DNA of 31,074 nt from JBKPHS01 sp046729975 (GCA_046729975.1 JBKPHS010000090.1:1-31074), one strand, 5' to 3'. Shown: positions 14,476 through 22,094, counted from the stretch's first letter. Notes: generated by a model from the letters alone, not told the origin. Program-made: numbers and translations.

Positions 14476-15447
14476 TTAGAGCGGGCGTGACCAGGTCTGG
14501 CCGACGAGCTCGCGCCCGAAGCTGCGGTGCGGCGCCTCCTCGACGAGCTCGAACCCGGCCCGCTCGTAGATGCGCCGCGCATCCTCCAACACGTCGTTGG
14601 TCCAGAGCGTGATCCGGCGGTAGCCCGCCCCGCGTGCGAAGCTCAGGCACTCGTCCACGAGCCGGCTTCCGACGCCCATCCCCCGAGCGCTCGGCTCGAC
14701 TAGCAGCAGGCGCAGCTGCGCGACGTCGTCGTCGTTCCTAACGCAGAACACGCAGCCGGCCGGCTCGCCTCCCAAGTCGGCGATCCACGCGCTCTCACGC
14801 GCCGGGTCGCGCCGCTCCACGTAGTCCGCCACGACCCGCGCCACCAGCGCCTCGAACGACTCGTCCCAGCCGTACTCCTCGGCGTAGAGCGCGCCGTGTC
14901 TCTGCACAACCCAGCCGAAGTCCCCCGGCTCCGGCTGCCGCAGCGTGAGCGGCGCCGGCCCGCTCGAGTCACCGAGGAGCTCGCGAATCGAGTGCATGGC
15001 TCCGACGAGCTGCCGTTGCTGAGCCTCGACCAGCCCGGACAGCTGCGCCCGGATCTGCTCGGCCGAGCGCCGGTCGAGCAGCTCGAACGTCGCGCGGCCG
15101 CGACCCGTCAGGGCCGCCACCTGCCGGCGGCGATCCGCGGTCGAGCGCCGCCGGACTGCCGTCCCATCGGCCTCGAGGCGGTCGAGGATCCGCGTCAGGT
15201 AGCCCGCGTCGATGTCGAGCTCGGCGCGCAGGTCCACCAGCTCGCTCGACTCTCTCTGGGCGAGCTCGAAGATCACCCGTGCCTCGGTGAGCGAATAGGA
15301 ACTGCTCAACAGGCCCTCGCGAAGCAGGCCGAGCACGTTCGTGTAGAAGCGGTTGAATGCTCGGACCGCCTGAACTCGCCGTTCGCTTGTCGGCGGTGCC
15401 GCCGTTCGACCTCCCGGGACCGGCCTGGCGTTCCTTGACTCAGTCAA
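14476..15447 (-). CDS. MarR-GNAT fusion: helix-turn-helix regulator with acetyltransferase domain
   Basis: The 323-residue protein joins a MarR winged helix (about 25-145: VRAFNRFYTNVLGLL, SLTEARVIFELAQ, AGYLTRILDRLEADG, RRSTADRRRQVAALT) to a GNAT acetyltransferase (about 165-320: PGDFGWVVQRHGALYAEEYGW, LRLLLVEPSARGMGVGSRLV, YRRITLWTNDVLEDARRIYERAGFE). RGMGVGSRL is the acetyl-CoA-binding motif A. Such fusions probably link ligand or acyl-state sensing to repression. The frame upstream is closed by TAG, so the TTG at 15447 is the only possible start covering the MarR domain. It lies in a perfect palindrome, and no ribosome-binding site precedes it, so a leaderless, autoregulated message is likely. 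Confidence 0.9.
   Translation of the reverse strand: MTESRNARPVPGGRTAAPPTSERRVQAVRAFNRFYTNVLGLLREGLLSSSYSLTEARVIFELAQRESSELVDLRAELDIDAGYLTRILDRLEADGTAVRRRSTADRRRQVAALTGRGRATFELLDRRSAEQIRAQLSGLVEAQQRQLVGAMHSIRELLGDSSGPAPLTLRQPEPGDFGWVVQRHGALYAEEYGWDESFEALVARVVADYVERRDPARESAWIADLGGEPAGCVFCVRNDDDVAQLRLLLVEPSARGMGVGSRLVDECLSFARGAGYRRITLWTNDVLEDARRIYERAGFELVEEAPHRSFGRELVGQTWSRPL
15435..15447. promoter_or_regulatory. palindromic MarR-type operator containing the start codon
   Basis: TTGACT-C-AGTCAA is a perfect 13-bp palindrome. On the minus strand its first three bases are the TTG start codon of the MarR-GNAT gene. Dimeric MarR proteins bind such symmetric sites, so autoregulation is likely. The site also lies 55 bases from the start of the divergent gene and could regulate it. 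Confidence 0.65.
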
Positions 15448-15465
15448 AGACTACTAGCGGAGCAC

Positions 15466-15494
15466 TTGTCCGCCCATGCGGACGGACCTATCTT
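15466..15494 (+). promoter_or_regulatory. probable promoter of the NAD(P)-binding gene
   Basis: TTGTCC (15466-15471) and TATCTT (15489-15494) are 17 bases apart. Initiation would fall at about 15501-15503, at the ATG of the downstream gene, again predicting a leaderless transcript and supporting that start. Confidence 0.5.
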
Positions 15495-15502
15495 CAACGG
15501 CG

Positions 15503-16156
15503 ATGCTGGTAGCGATCGCAGGAGGGCACGGGAAGGTCGCGCTTCGCCTGGCTCGCCTACTGCGCGAGCGGGGCGACGAGGTGCGGTCGCTGATCCGCAG
15601 CGGGGACCAGGCGGACGACGTCCGCGGAGCGGGCGCCGAGCCGGTCGAGTGCGATCTCGAGTCGGCGAACGAGGCCCAGGTCGCGATGGCGCTTGGCTCG
15701 GCCGACGCCGTGGTGTTCGCCGCCGGTGCCGGTCCGGGGAGTGGGCCGGAGCGCAAGTGGACGGTGGACTATGGCGGGGCGGTGAAGCTAATCGCGGCGG
15801 CGCACGCCGACGAGATCCGCCGCTACGTGATGGTGAGCAGCATGGGCGCCGACCCCGCGGCCGAGGGAGACGACGCCGCGAGCGTCTACTTCCGTACGAA
15901 GGGACAGGCGGATGAGGAGCTCCAGACGAGCGGCCTCGACTACACGATCGTCCGGCCCGGAGGCCTGACCAACGATCCCGGTACGGGCCGCGTCAGGATT
16001 GGCGAGCACGTGGGCCGCGGGCGGATCAGCCGCGACGACGTCGCCGCGGTCCTCGCCGGCTCGCTCCACGAACCCGCCACGGTCCGCAAGCTCTTCGAGG
16101 TCGTCTCTGGCGACGTGCCGGTGGAAGAGGCGCTCAGGTCGCTCGGCGCGCGATAG
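15503..16156 (+). CDS. NAD(P)H-binding atypical SDR (SDR_a5/YwnB-like)
   Basis: The 217-residue protein starts MLVAIAGGHGKVALRLARLLRERGDEV, a GxxGxxG-type Rossmann loop, followed by VRSLIRSGDQADDV, AEPVECDLES, and VVFAAGAGPGSGPERKWTVDYGG, then RYVMVSSMGAD and YFRTKGQADEEL with YTIVRPGGLTNDPG. This is the atypical SDR pattern of NAD(P)H-binding proteins such as YwnB and bacterial HSCARG-like sensors. It may be a reductase or a redox sensor. The ATG at 15503 is preferred over one at 15476 because it begins at the first beta strand and fits the promoter spacing. It converges with the flavin monooxygenase gene with a 23-base overlap. Confidence 0.88.
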   Translation: MLVAIAGGHGKVALRLARLLRERGDEVRSLIRSGDQADDVRGAGAEPVECDLESANEAQVAMALGSADAVVFAAGAGPGSGPERKWTVDYGGAVKLIAAAHADEIRRYVMVSSMGADPAAEGDDAASVYFRTKGQADEELQTSGLDYTIVRPGGLTNDPGTGRVRIGEHVGRGRISRDDVAAVLAGSLHEPATVRKLFEVVSGDVPVEEALRSLGAR

Positions 16157-17267
16157 CCCGCGCTATCCGGCGCGCGTCCCTGCGCATGTGCAGCAGCTGG
16201 CCGATCATCGACGCCCAGTACCCGCTGAAGAAGAGCTCCGGCGCGGCGGCGTGGTCCGCGCCCTGGTCGACCGCCGGCCACCCCTCCTCGTCGAGCACGC
16301 CGAGGTGGCCCACGAGCTCGGGCAGGTTGCTCCGGAAGCCGGTCGCCGCGATCACGACCTCGGGGCCGATCCGCGAGCCGTCCACCAGGACGACGTCGGA
16401 GCCGTCGAAGGCGTGGACCGCGCCCACGAGCTCGAGCTCACCTTGCTTCAGGGCGCCGACGAAGCCCTCATCGATGAGCGTCGAGCGGTGCCGTCTGCGC
16501 GCGTTCGTCTGGACGCCGTACGGCGTCCGCGGCATCCCGTAGGCCGAGAGGTCGCCGTAGATCATCCGCTGCAAGTTGTTCGCGGCCATATCTCCGACCC
16601 GGTCCGGCCACGGGTTCAGGGGCAGCGCGGAATACATGATCGGAAAGCCGAGGTATTCGCGAGGGACGATCGGGGGAGGCGTCCGCATCGCGACGCGAAC
16701 GCGCGCGGCGCCTGCCCGGGCCAGCTCGAACGCGATCTCCGAGCCCGAGTTCGACGCCGACACGACCAGCACGTCGCGATCGCGAAATGGACTCGGCTCG
16801 CGGTAATCCGAGGAGTGGACCAGCTCACCGCGGAAGCTCTGGCGCCCCGGCCAGGCCGGAATGACCGGGTGGGCGTCGTGCCCGGTGGTCACGACGACGC
16901 AGCGAGCGCTCAGGTCCCCTTCCGAGGTCCGGACAAGCCAGCGGCCGGCATCGCGATCCACCCGATGCGCCTCGATTCCGAACTGCACGTGCAGCCCGAG
17001 CCGCTGCCGGTAGGTGCGCAGGTACTCGGCCAGGTCATCCTTCGTCGGCCAGCGGCCGTAGCGGCGCGGCATCCGGTAGTGCGGAAGGTAAGACAGCCCG
17101 CGCGGCGTGTTCAGCCGCAGGCTGTCGTAACGGCGCGCCCACGGCATCCCGACTTCCTGCTCTCGCTCGAGGACCAGCGGCTGAATGCCGCGTCTCTCGA
17201 GCGCGCCCGCCACGCCGAGCCCGGCGGCTCCCGCTCCGATGACGACGACCCCCTCCTCAACCATCAC
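16134..17267 (-). CDS. flavin-containing monooxygenase-like (CzcO/TrkA type)
   Basis: The 377-residue protein has an FAD-binding Rossmann motif VVVIGAGAAGLGVAGALERRG, then LNTPRGLSYLPHYRMP, WPTKDDLAEYL, CVVVTTGHDAHPVIPAWPG, FRGELVHSSDYREPSPFRDRD and a late VVIAATGFRSNLPEL. This is the class-B flavin monooxygenase plan seen in YUC/FMO-like and CzcO proteins. The second nucleotide motif, normally GxGxSG, reads VVSASNSGSEIAFELA, so the first glycines are replaced. Substrate unknown. The start may be GTG 17267 or the adjacent ATG 17264. It overlaps the end of the DUF559 gene by 11 bases. Confidence 0.88.
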   Translation of the reverse strand: MMVEEGVVVIGAGAAGLGVAGALERRGIQPLVLEREQEVGMPWARRYDSLRLNTPRGLSYLPHYRMPRRYGRWPTKDDLAEYLRTYRQRLGLHVQFGIEAHRVDRDAGRWLVRTSEGDLSARCVVVTTGHDAHPVIPAWPGRQSFRGELVHSSDYREPSPFRDRDVLVVSASNSGSEIAFELARAGAARVRVAMRTPPPIVPREYLGFPIMYSALPLNPWPDRVGDMAANNLQRMIYGDLSAYGMPRTPYGVQTNARRRHRSTLIDEGFVGALKQGELELVGAVHAFDGSDVVLVDGSRIGPEVVIAATGFRSNLPELVGHLGVLDEEGWPAVDQGADHAAAPELFFSGYWASMIGQLLHMRRDARRIARAIARRAT

Positions 17268-18177
17268 GGGCAGACTCTAAGCGCCCCGCGACCGCGGACA
17301 GCATCGCTTTTACGTAGCGCGACTCGAATGCCACCTGAGCATGCGTGAACCGCAAGGGCGTCAGACCCGCGGCCGCATGCGTCTGATCGCGGATCCGATC
17401 CCGAGCCTGCTGCGCGGCCGTCCGGTGATAGCGCAGCCCATCTGTTTCGACGACGAGTCCGAGGTCCGCCCAGTAGAAGTCGACTCTGAACCCGTTCACG
17501 CGGCACCTCGTCTGAGGTGCCGGCAGGCCCACCTCGCGCACGAGCGGCAGGAAGCGGCGCTCGAGCTCTGAGTCGGTGAGGGTGAAAGTGCGGCGGTCGA
17601 GCAGCTGCCGCAGCGGCCTGACCCCCGGTCGCCGGACCACCTCGTCGAGAGCCACGCGTAGCCCCTCTGGGTCGGTTAGGTCGCGCTTGTCCGCCTCGTT
17701 GACCGCGCCCTCGAGCTGATCTCGGCTCAGGCAGGTCGCGATGTCGATCAGGGTGCAGATCGGGGTGGTCACGGGAATGCCGCGGTGCCGGGTGACCTCG
17801 ACCGCAGTCGGCGCCCTTCGCCGAATGACAATGCCCGGCCGCCAGGCGATCGATTCGAACGGGCACCGATACGTCGATCTCGTTCCTCCTGGCTGCGCGA
17901 ATCGCCCAGAGGGCAGCGGCGCTCTCATGGCTGAGTACCGCGTCCGGCCCGCACGTCAGCACCGCGGCCATCCACCGGCCGTAGCGCGTGAGCTGCGGTC
18001 GCCCGGCCGCGTACACCCCGCGCCAACGGGGTGCAGCCGGCCCGCCACAACGCGGTGCTTGATCGCCTTGGGACTCAACCCGAGCTCCAACAGCTGGCTC
18101 CTACTGATCACACCGTGCTGCCGGTCCACGAGTTGCCAGAGCTCGGAGCGCCGTGGCTGCAGGTTTGGGTCCCCCAT
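17257..18177 (-). pseudogene. AbiEi-like/DUF559 nuclease-like gene broken by two compensating frameshifts
   Basis: Three successive frames carry parts of one familiar protein. From ATG 18177: ELWQLVDRQHGVISRSQLLEL and HRVVAGRLHPV, the AbiEi-like N-terminal wHTH. The frame then shifts near 18026 to WRGVYAAGRPQLTRYGRWMA and LSHESAAALWAI. It shifts back near 17850 to IAWRPGIVIRRRAPTAVEV, IPVTTPICTLIDIA and the DUF559 PD-(D/E)XK-like end RVDFYWADLGLVVETDG, ending at 17257. The first slip equals loss of one base (HPV/WRG share a T), the second gain of one base. The original would be about 306 residues. Either the gene is decayed or the two indels are sequencing errors. Such proteins are common orphan genes in actinobacteria with unclear role. 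Confidence 0.8.
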
Positions 18178-18233
18178 AGGGGACCAAATCCTTCAACGAA
18201 TGAAGATTCGCCCCCGGCGGGGCGGGCGGCGCG

Positions 18234-18614
18234 CTACTGCGTCTCGAGCACGGACAGGATGTTGCCCGCGGGGTCCTTGAACCAGGCGATGACCGGTCCG
18301 GGCCCTCGGGCGATGCCCTTCTCGTCCTGGTCGAAGCCGTCGTACTTCTCGAAGCGCACACCACGCGCGCTCAGCTCGTCGACGGCCTTGTCGACGTCCT
18401 CCACCGGGAAGTTCAGGATGGTGTAGGTCGCCGGCGTGAAGTCCGGCTTCTGGTAGATGAGCGTGTCCCGGTCACCGGCCAGGTGCAGTGACAGCACCCC
18501 GTTCTCCTCGTCGAGCATGGATGTCTTCAGCCCGAGCGTCTCGCCGTAGAACTGCCGGGCCTTGTCCAGGTCGTCCACCGCGAACCCGCTGAATGCCTTG
18601 CTGTCCGCGAGCAT
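18234..18614 (-). CDS. VOC family protein (glyoxalase/bleomycin-resistance-like)
   Basis: The 126-residue protein is a single-chain pair of VOC half-modules: FSGFAVDDLDKARQFYGETLGL, LSLHLAGDRDTLIYQKPDF, then YTILNFPVEDVDKAVDELSARGVRFEKYDGF and VIAWFKDPAGNILSVLET. The dimeric fold binds small hydrophobic compounds or metals. The ATG has GGAGAGGAG seven bases upstream. It lies 42 bases after the stop of the ECF sigma factor on the same strand, so it is probably in that operon. The pattern matches actinobacterial glyoxalase-like proteins annotated only as VOC. Confidence 0.9.
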   Translation of the reverse strand: MLADSKAFSGFAVDDLDKARQFYGETLGLKTSMLDEENGVLSLHLAGDRDTLIYQKPDFTPATYTILNFPVEDVDKAVDELSARGVRFEKYDGFDQDEKGIARGPGPVIAWFKDPAGNILSVLETQ

Positions 18615-18656
18615 GCTTGGCTCCTCTCCTTCGGGGGGACGTTGCGCAACCATCGT

Positions 18657-19772
18657 TCAGTCCAACCGCTCGGGCAGGCCGAAGCGCTCGAAGTCGGCGG
18701 CCAGCTTCGAGAGGTCGACGGCCTGCTCGGGCCATCGCTCGTAGAAATCCGGATCGCCTCCCAGGCTGGGGCGGGCGATGAAGGAGGTGATCTCCTTGAT
18801 GCCCGTGCCGTCGAGGGTCAGCACGTCGAGCGCGAAGGGAAGGTAGCTCTGCTCCCCCGGATACCAGCAGTAGCTCCCGACAGCCGCCTGCCCGTTCACG
18901 TGAGCCGGAAGGTGACGCCAGCGCCAGTCACCCGAGAGAGGCCCACGGCGCAGGAAGCCTGTGAGCGCATCGCGACCCTGGAACCAGGATGCAAGCGGCG
19001 GCATCGACCATGCGGCATCGTCGGCCAGCAGGCCGACGACGGCGTCGACGTCGCCCCGCGCCATCGCGTCCATATAGCCCTCCACGATCTCGCGCAGGCG
19101 CTCGTCCCCGAGTGAGCGAAGCGTGGCCTGCTGACTCTCCTCCGGCAGGCGGCTGTCGACCGTCTGCCGGGCGCGTTGGAGCGCGCTGTTCACCGAGGCG
19201 ACCGTCGTGTCGAGCGAGTCCGCCGCTTCCTGGGCCGAGAACCCGAGCACCTCGCGGAGGATCAGCGCCGCCCGCTGGTTCGGCGGGAGGTGCTGGAGCG
19301 CCGCGACGAACGCCAGCTCCACGCTCTCGCGCAGCTCGTACCGAGCCTCGGGACCGGCGAGTCCCTCCGCGAGGCCCAGCTTCTCGTCCGGATAGGGCTC
19401 GATCCATGTGGACTCGGCAGGCGGCACGCCGAACCCGTCGTGGGGATCCGTGGCCGGCCCGTAATCGATCGGAAGGACCCGTTTCGGCCGCCGCGCGATG
19501 GCGTCGAGGCTCGCGTTGGTCGCGATCTTGTACAGCCACGCACGCAGTGCGCCGGAGTCCCTGACCGTCCCCAGCCCGCGCCAGGCGCGCAGCATCGCGT
19601 CCTGGAGCGCGTCCTCGGCGTCGTGGACCGAGCCGAGCATCCGGTAGCAGTGTGCGTGGAGCTCTGCCCGGTGGGACTCGACGAGGCGGGCGAACGCGTC
19701 CTGATCGCCGCCGCGAGCTGCGTCCAGCAGCTCTTGCGTCTCGGCGGTCGAGCCTTTGGGGCCGGCAGCCAT
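18657..19772 (-). CDS. ECF sigma factor with C-terminal SnoaL-like domain (paralogue 1)
   Basis: The 371-residue protein has sigma region 2 (AFARLVESHRAELHAHCYRM, LGSVHDAEDALQDAMLRAWR, ALRAWLYKIATNASLD), the linker motif STWIEPYPDEKL typical of the TIGR02960/SigX5 type, region 4 (LPPNQRAALILREVLGF, AQEAADSLDTTVASVNSALQR) and an NTF2/SnoaL-like tail from about residue 225 (IVEGYMDAMARGDVDAVVGL, SYCWYPGEQSYLPFALDVLT). In sigma factors with such tails, the domain replaces an anti-sigma factor and tunes activity, probably by binding a small molecule. It is divergent from the VOC-ABC unit whose promoter carries the GATGAGTTT-N13-CGTC motif. No ribosome-binding site precedes its start. Confidence 0.93.
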   Translation of the reverse strand: MAAGPKGSTAETQELLDAARGGDQDAFARLVESHRAELHAHCYRMLGSVHDAEDALQDAMLRAWRGLGTVRDSGALRAWLYKIATNASLDAIARRPKRVLPIDYGPATDPHDGFGVPPAESTWIEPYPDEKLGLAEGLAGPEARYELRESVELAFVAALQHLPPNQRAALILREVLGFSAQEAADSLDTTVASVNSALQRARQTVDSRLPEESQQATLRSLGDERLREIVEGYMDAMARGDVDAVVGLLADDAAWSMPPLASWFQGRDALTGFLRRGPLSGDWRWRHLPAHVNGQAAVGSYCWYPGEQSYLPFALDVLTLDGTGIKEITSFIARPSLGGDPDFYERWPEQAVDLSKLAADFERFGLPERLD

Positions 19773-19812
19773 CTTGCCGAGGTTACCCGCGACGGGAGCT
19801 CACCGGCTGGCC

Positions 19813-19841
19813 GATGAGTTTGCCGGCCGGCGCCCGTCTTA
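19813..19841 (+). promoter_or_regulatory. ECF-type promoter, site 1 (VOC-ABC exporter unit)
   Basis: GATGAGTTT (19813-19821) and CGTCTTA (19835-19841) are separated by 13 bases. The same two blocks with the same spacing occur at 22701 and 24585. CGTC is the typical -10 core of many ECF promoters. The VOC start codon follows 13 bases after the second block. Confidence 0.75.
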
Positions 19842-19854
19842 CGCGAGAGGGGGC

Positions 19855-20226
19855 ATGTTGCCAGACCGCACCCATCCCATCGTCCATCTGGAGCTCCACA
19901 CCGGCAATCTGCCGCGGGCCTGCGCGTTCTACACGCGGCTCTTCGGCTGGCACGCGGAGACGATCGATGTGAGCTGCGGCTCCTATCTCGCGCTCGACAT
20001 GGGCGACGGCGTCGAGGGTGGCGTGGTGCAGTGCGACACGCGGCGCCCGCTCTGGCTGCCGTACGTCGAGGTGGACGATGTCGCGCAGGCCACTGAGCGT
20101 GCCCAGATGCTCGGGGCCTCGGTCCCGCTCGGGCCGAGGGAAGGCCCGGCGGGTTGGCGAAGCGTCGTCGCGTCGCCCGCCGGCGCCGAGATCGCTTTGT
20201 GGCAGCCGAAGACACGCAGCCGGTAA
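19855..20226 (+). CDS. VOC family protein, first gene of the ABC exporter unit
   Basis: The 123-residue protein is a VOC module: HPIVHLELHTGNLPRACAFYTRLFGWHAETID, then SYLALDMGDGVEGGVVQ, LWLPYVEVDDVAQATERAQMLGASV and WRSVVASPAGAEIALWQPK. It resembles YdeR/CFP32-type glyoxalase-like proteins that bind hydrophobic ligands. The ATG at 19855 follows the purine-rich GAGAGGGGG but at short spacing; the open frame further upstream crosses the promoter and is not used. The ABC ATPase gene starts 14 bases after its stop. A ligand-binding protein ahead of an exporter, under an ECF promoter, suggests a role in handling the same compound. Confidence 0.9.
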   Translation: MLPDRTHPIVHLELHTGNLPRACAFYTRLFGWHAETIDVSCGSYLALDMGDGVEGGVVQCDTRRPLWLPYVEVDDVAQATERAQMLGASVPLGPREGPAGWRSVVASPAGAEIALWQPKTRSR

Positions 20227-20240
20227 AACAAGAGGCCGCC

Positions 20241-21134
20241 ATGGAGACGGCCTCTGCGATCACGCTGCGCGGCCTCGTCAAGCGGTTCGGGCCGATCACC
20301 GCCGTCGACGGACTCGACCTCGACGTTCCGCTCGGAAAATGCATCGGGCTCCTCGGCCCGAACGGCGCCGGCAAGTCGACGACGATGAAGGCGCTCACCG
20401 CGCAGGTCATCGCCGACGAGGGTCAGCTCGAGGTGCTCGGCTACAGGCTGCCCGAGGACTCCAAGCAGGCACGTGCCGAGATGGGAGTCGTTCCCCAGCT
20501 CGACAACCTCGACGTCTCGCTCACCGTCGAGCAGAACCTGCTCGTCTTCGCCCACCTGTACCGAGTTCCGGCCGGCGAGCGTGCTGCCGCGATCGAGCGC
20601 GCGCTGGACATGGCAAGCCTCCGCGATCGCCGCACGTCCAAGGTCGACCAGCTCAGCGGCGGCATGCGGCGTCGTCTGCTGATCGCTCGGGCCCTGCTCC
20701 ACCAACCGCGACTGGTGCTGCTCGACGAGCCGACCGTCGGCCTCGATCCTCAGGTGCGCCAGGGGCTCTGGGCGTTGATCGACCGGCTGCGCTCGGAGGG
20801 TGTCTCGATCCTGATGAGCACCCATTACATCGAGGAGGCCCAGCGCCTCTGCGACGAGGTGACGATCATGTCCCACGGCAAGGCTGTCGCCGTCGGCTCC
20901 CCACGGGCGCTGATCACCGAGCACGCCGGGCCCGAGGCGATCGAGGTCTACGGATCGCCCGTGCGCCTGGCCGAGGTCGAGGGCCTCGCCCGCGAGCGCG
21001 GCTGGCGCACGCGCCGGACCGGCACATCGGTGTCGATCCTCCACGCAAACGGGGAGGTCGACCTCGACGGCGAGCGCCGCGTCACGAACCTCGAGGACGT
21101 CTTCGTGCTGCTCACCGGCGAGGAGATCAGCTGA
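20241..21134 (+). CDS. ABC-2 type exporter, ATP-binding subunit
   Basis: The 297-residue protein has Walker A GPNGAGKST (39-47), the Q-loop VVPQLDNLD, the signature LSGGM (138-142), Walker B LVLLDEP (158-164), the D-loop GLDP, and the H-loop STHYIEE with H195. The order and the C-terminal extension (about 230-297, ending NLEDVFVLLTGEEI) are those of DrrA/NodI-type ATPases, which drive export of antibiotics or lipooligosaccharides. It overlaps the permease gene by one base (TGATG). Together with the VOC gene this is a three-gene unit behind ECF site 1. Confidence 0.94.
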   Translation: METASAITLRGLVKRFGPITAVDGLDLDVPLGKCIGLLGPNGAGKSTTMKALTAQVIADEGQLEVLGYRLPEDSKQARAEMGVVPQLDNLDVSLTVEQNLLVFAHLYRVPAGERAAAIERALDMASLRDRRTSKVDQLSGGMRRRLLIARALLHQPRLVLLDEPTVGLDPQVRQGLWALIDRLRSEGVSILMSTHYIEEAQRLCDEVTIMSHGKAVAVGSPRALITEHAGPEAIEVYGSPVRLAEVEGLARERGWRTRRTGTSVSILHANGEVDLDGERRVTNLEDVFVLLTGEEIS

Positions 21135-21928
21135 TGGCCGTCGCCGGCGCGCAGCGCCGCCTGGGCCGCCTCGAGCGCGCCGCGCTGCAGGGGGTGATGG
21201 TCCGCGAGATCGTCAACTTCTCCTCCTTCTGGCGCTCGTCGACTTTCTCGTCCACCGTGGACCCGACGATCTACCTGCTTGCGTTCGGGTTCGGCTTCGG
21301 GTCGCTGGTCAGCACCGTCGCGGGTCTCGATTACATCGACTTCGTCGGAACCGGGATCGTGGCCACGACCGTGCTGTTCTCGGGTGCGTTCCCCGCCATG
21401 TATTCGACGTTCGTCAAGTACGAGTTCCAGCACACCTACGACGCGATCCTCGCGGCGCCGGTCGACACGGAGGAGCTTGTCACGGGCGAGGCCTTGTGGA
21501 TCGCGGTACGGACCGGGATCTACGGGTGCGTCCCGATGCTCGTGGCCGTCGCGTTCGGCCTCGATCCGAGCTGGGGCATGCTTCTCGTCCCCGGCATCGC
21601 CGCGCTGGCCGGGTTGGGATGGGCCTGCTTCGGCATCTTCATAGCGGCCAAGTCGAAGGCGATCGAGAGCTTCTCGTACTGGCAGAGCGGGCTGCTCACG
21701 CCGATGTTCCTCGTGGCCGGAACGTTCTTCCCGCTCGACGACCTGCCCGAGTGGGCGCAGACGCTCGGGAACCTCAATCCGCTGTTCCATTGCGTCGAGC
21801 TCGTCCGGCACGCGGTCTTCGGCTTCGAGGGCTGGGCGGACGTCGGGCACCTCGCGTTCCTGATCGGGTTCGCGCTCGTGTCGTGGCGGCTGGCGATCCG
21901 CTTCATGGAACGCAAGCTGATCCTCTAG
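21134..21928 (+). CDS. ABC-2 type exporter, membrane subunit
   Basis: The 264-residue protein is an ABC-2 permease with about six membrane helices, including PTIYLLAFGFGFGSLVSTVAG, FVGTGIVATTVLFSGAFPAMY, GIYGCVPMLVAVAFGL, LLVPGIAALAGLGWACFGIFI and LLTPMFLVAGTFFPLDDLPEW, followed by NPLFHCVELVRHAVFG, the conserved LNPLxHxxELxR motif of NodJ/DrrB-like proteins. The cytoplasmic N terminus contains VMVREIVNFSSFWRSS. Its partner is the preceding ATPase. The stop TAG lies in a TCTAGA that forms the left end of the inserted hairpin element. Confidence 0.92.
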   Translation: MAVAGAQRRLGRLERAALQGVMVREIVNFSSFWRSSTFSSTVDPTIYLLAFGFGFGSLVSTVAGLDYIDFVGTGIVATTVLFSGAFPAMYSTFVKYEFQHTYDAILAAPVDTEELVTGEALWIAVRTGIYGCVPMLVAVAFGLDPSWGMLLVPGIAALAGLGWACFGIFIAAKSKAIESFSYWQSGLLTPMFLVAGTFFPLDDLPEWAQTLGNLNPLFHCVELVRHAVFGFEGWADVGHLAFLIGFALVSWRLAIRFMERKLIL

Positions 21929-21940
21929 ATGGTTGATTCC
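21924..21940 (+). repeat. left terminal inverted repeat plus CTAG copy
   Basis: TCTAGATGGTTGATTCC is the exact inverted copy of 22078-22094. CTAG at 21925-21928 contains the stop codon of the ABC permease gene and is read as one copy of a 4-bp target duplication; the element proper starts at 21929. Confidence 0.85.
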
Positions 21941-22089
21941 GAATTAGCGTGCTCGCGGGGGCGCGTCCAGACCAAGCTGGGCGCCGAACGGGACGAAGCC
22001 GATAGCCGAAGCTATCGGCGAGGAGCGGGCGGCGATCCAGCGAAGGTCTGGCGCGTCATCCGCGGGTGCGGGAATGAGGAATCAACCAT
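21929..22089. mobile_element. 161-bp self-complementary element, MITE-like
   Basis: The segment is one long imperfect palindrome centred at about 22009. Paired blocks: ATGGTTGATTCC/GGAATCAACCAT at the ends, CGCGG (21954) with CCGCG (22060), CCAGACC (21967) with GGTCTGG (22045), GCTGG (21976) with CCAGC (22037), and GCCGATAGC (21998) with GCTATCGGC (22011) around a CGAA loop. It has no coding capacity and is flanked on both sides by CTAG, which holds the stop codons of the two convergent genes. A non-autonomous palindromic element that inserted into CTAG with a 4-bp duplication explains all of this. An unusually large bidirectional terminator is the alternative, and it may act as one now. Confidence 0.7.
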
Positions 22090-22094
22090 CTAGA
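22078..22094 (-). repeat. right terminal inverted repeat plus CTAG copy
   Basis: GGAATCAACCATCTAGA is the exact inverted copy of 21924-21940. CTAG at 22090-22093 contains the stop codon of the minus-strand alpha/beta hydrolase gene. Confidence 0.85.

Noticed and set aside
16441..16480. CTCATCGATGAGCGTCG near 16467, resembling the ECF motif
   Set aside because: The two blocks are adjacent without the 13-base spacing, and the site is inside the flavin monooxygenase gene.
21929..22089. Reading the hairpin element only as a bidirectional terminator
   Set aside because: A terminator explains the pairing but not the perfect 17-bp ends, the 160-bp length or the paired CTAG copies holding both stop codons; it may still act as one.
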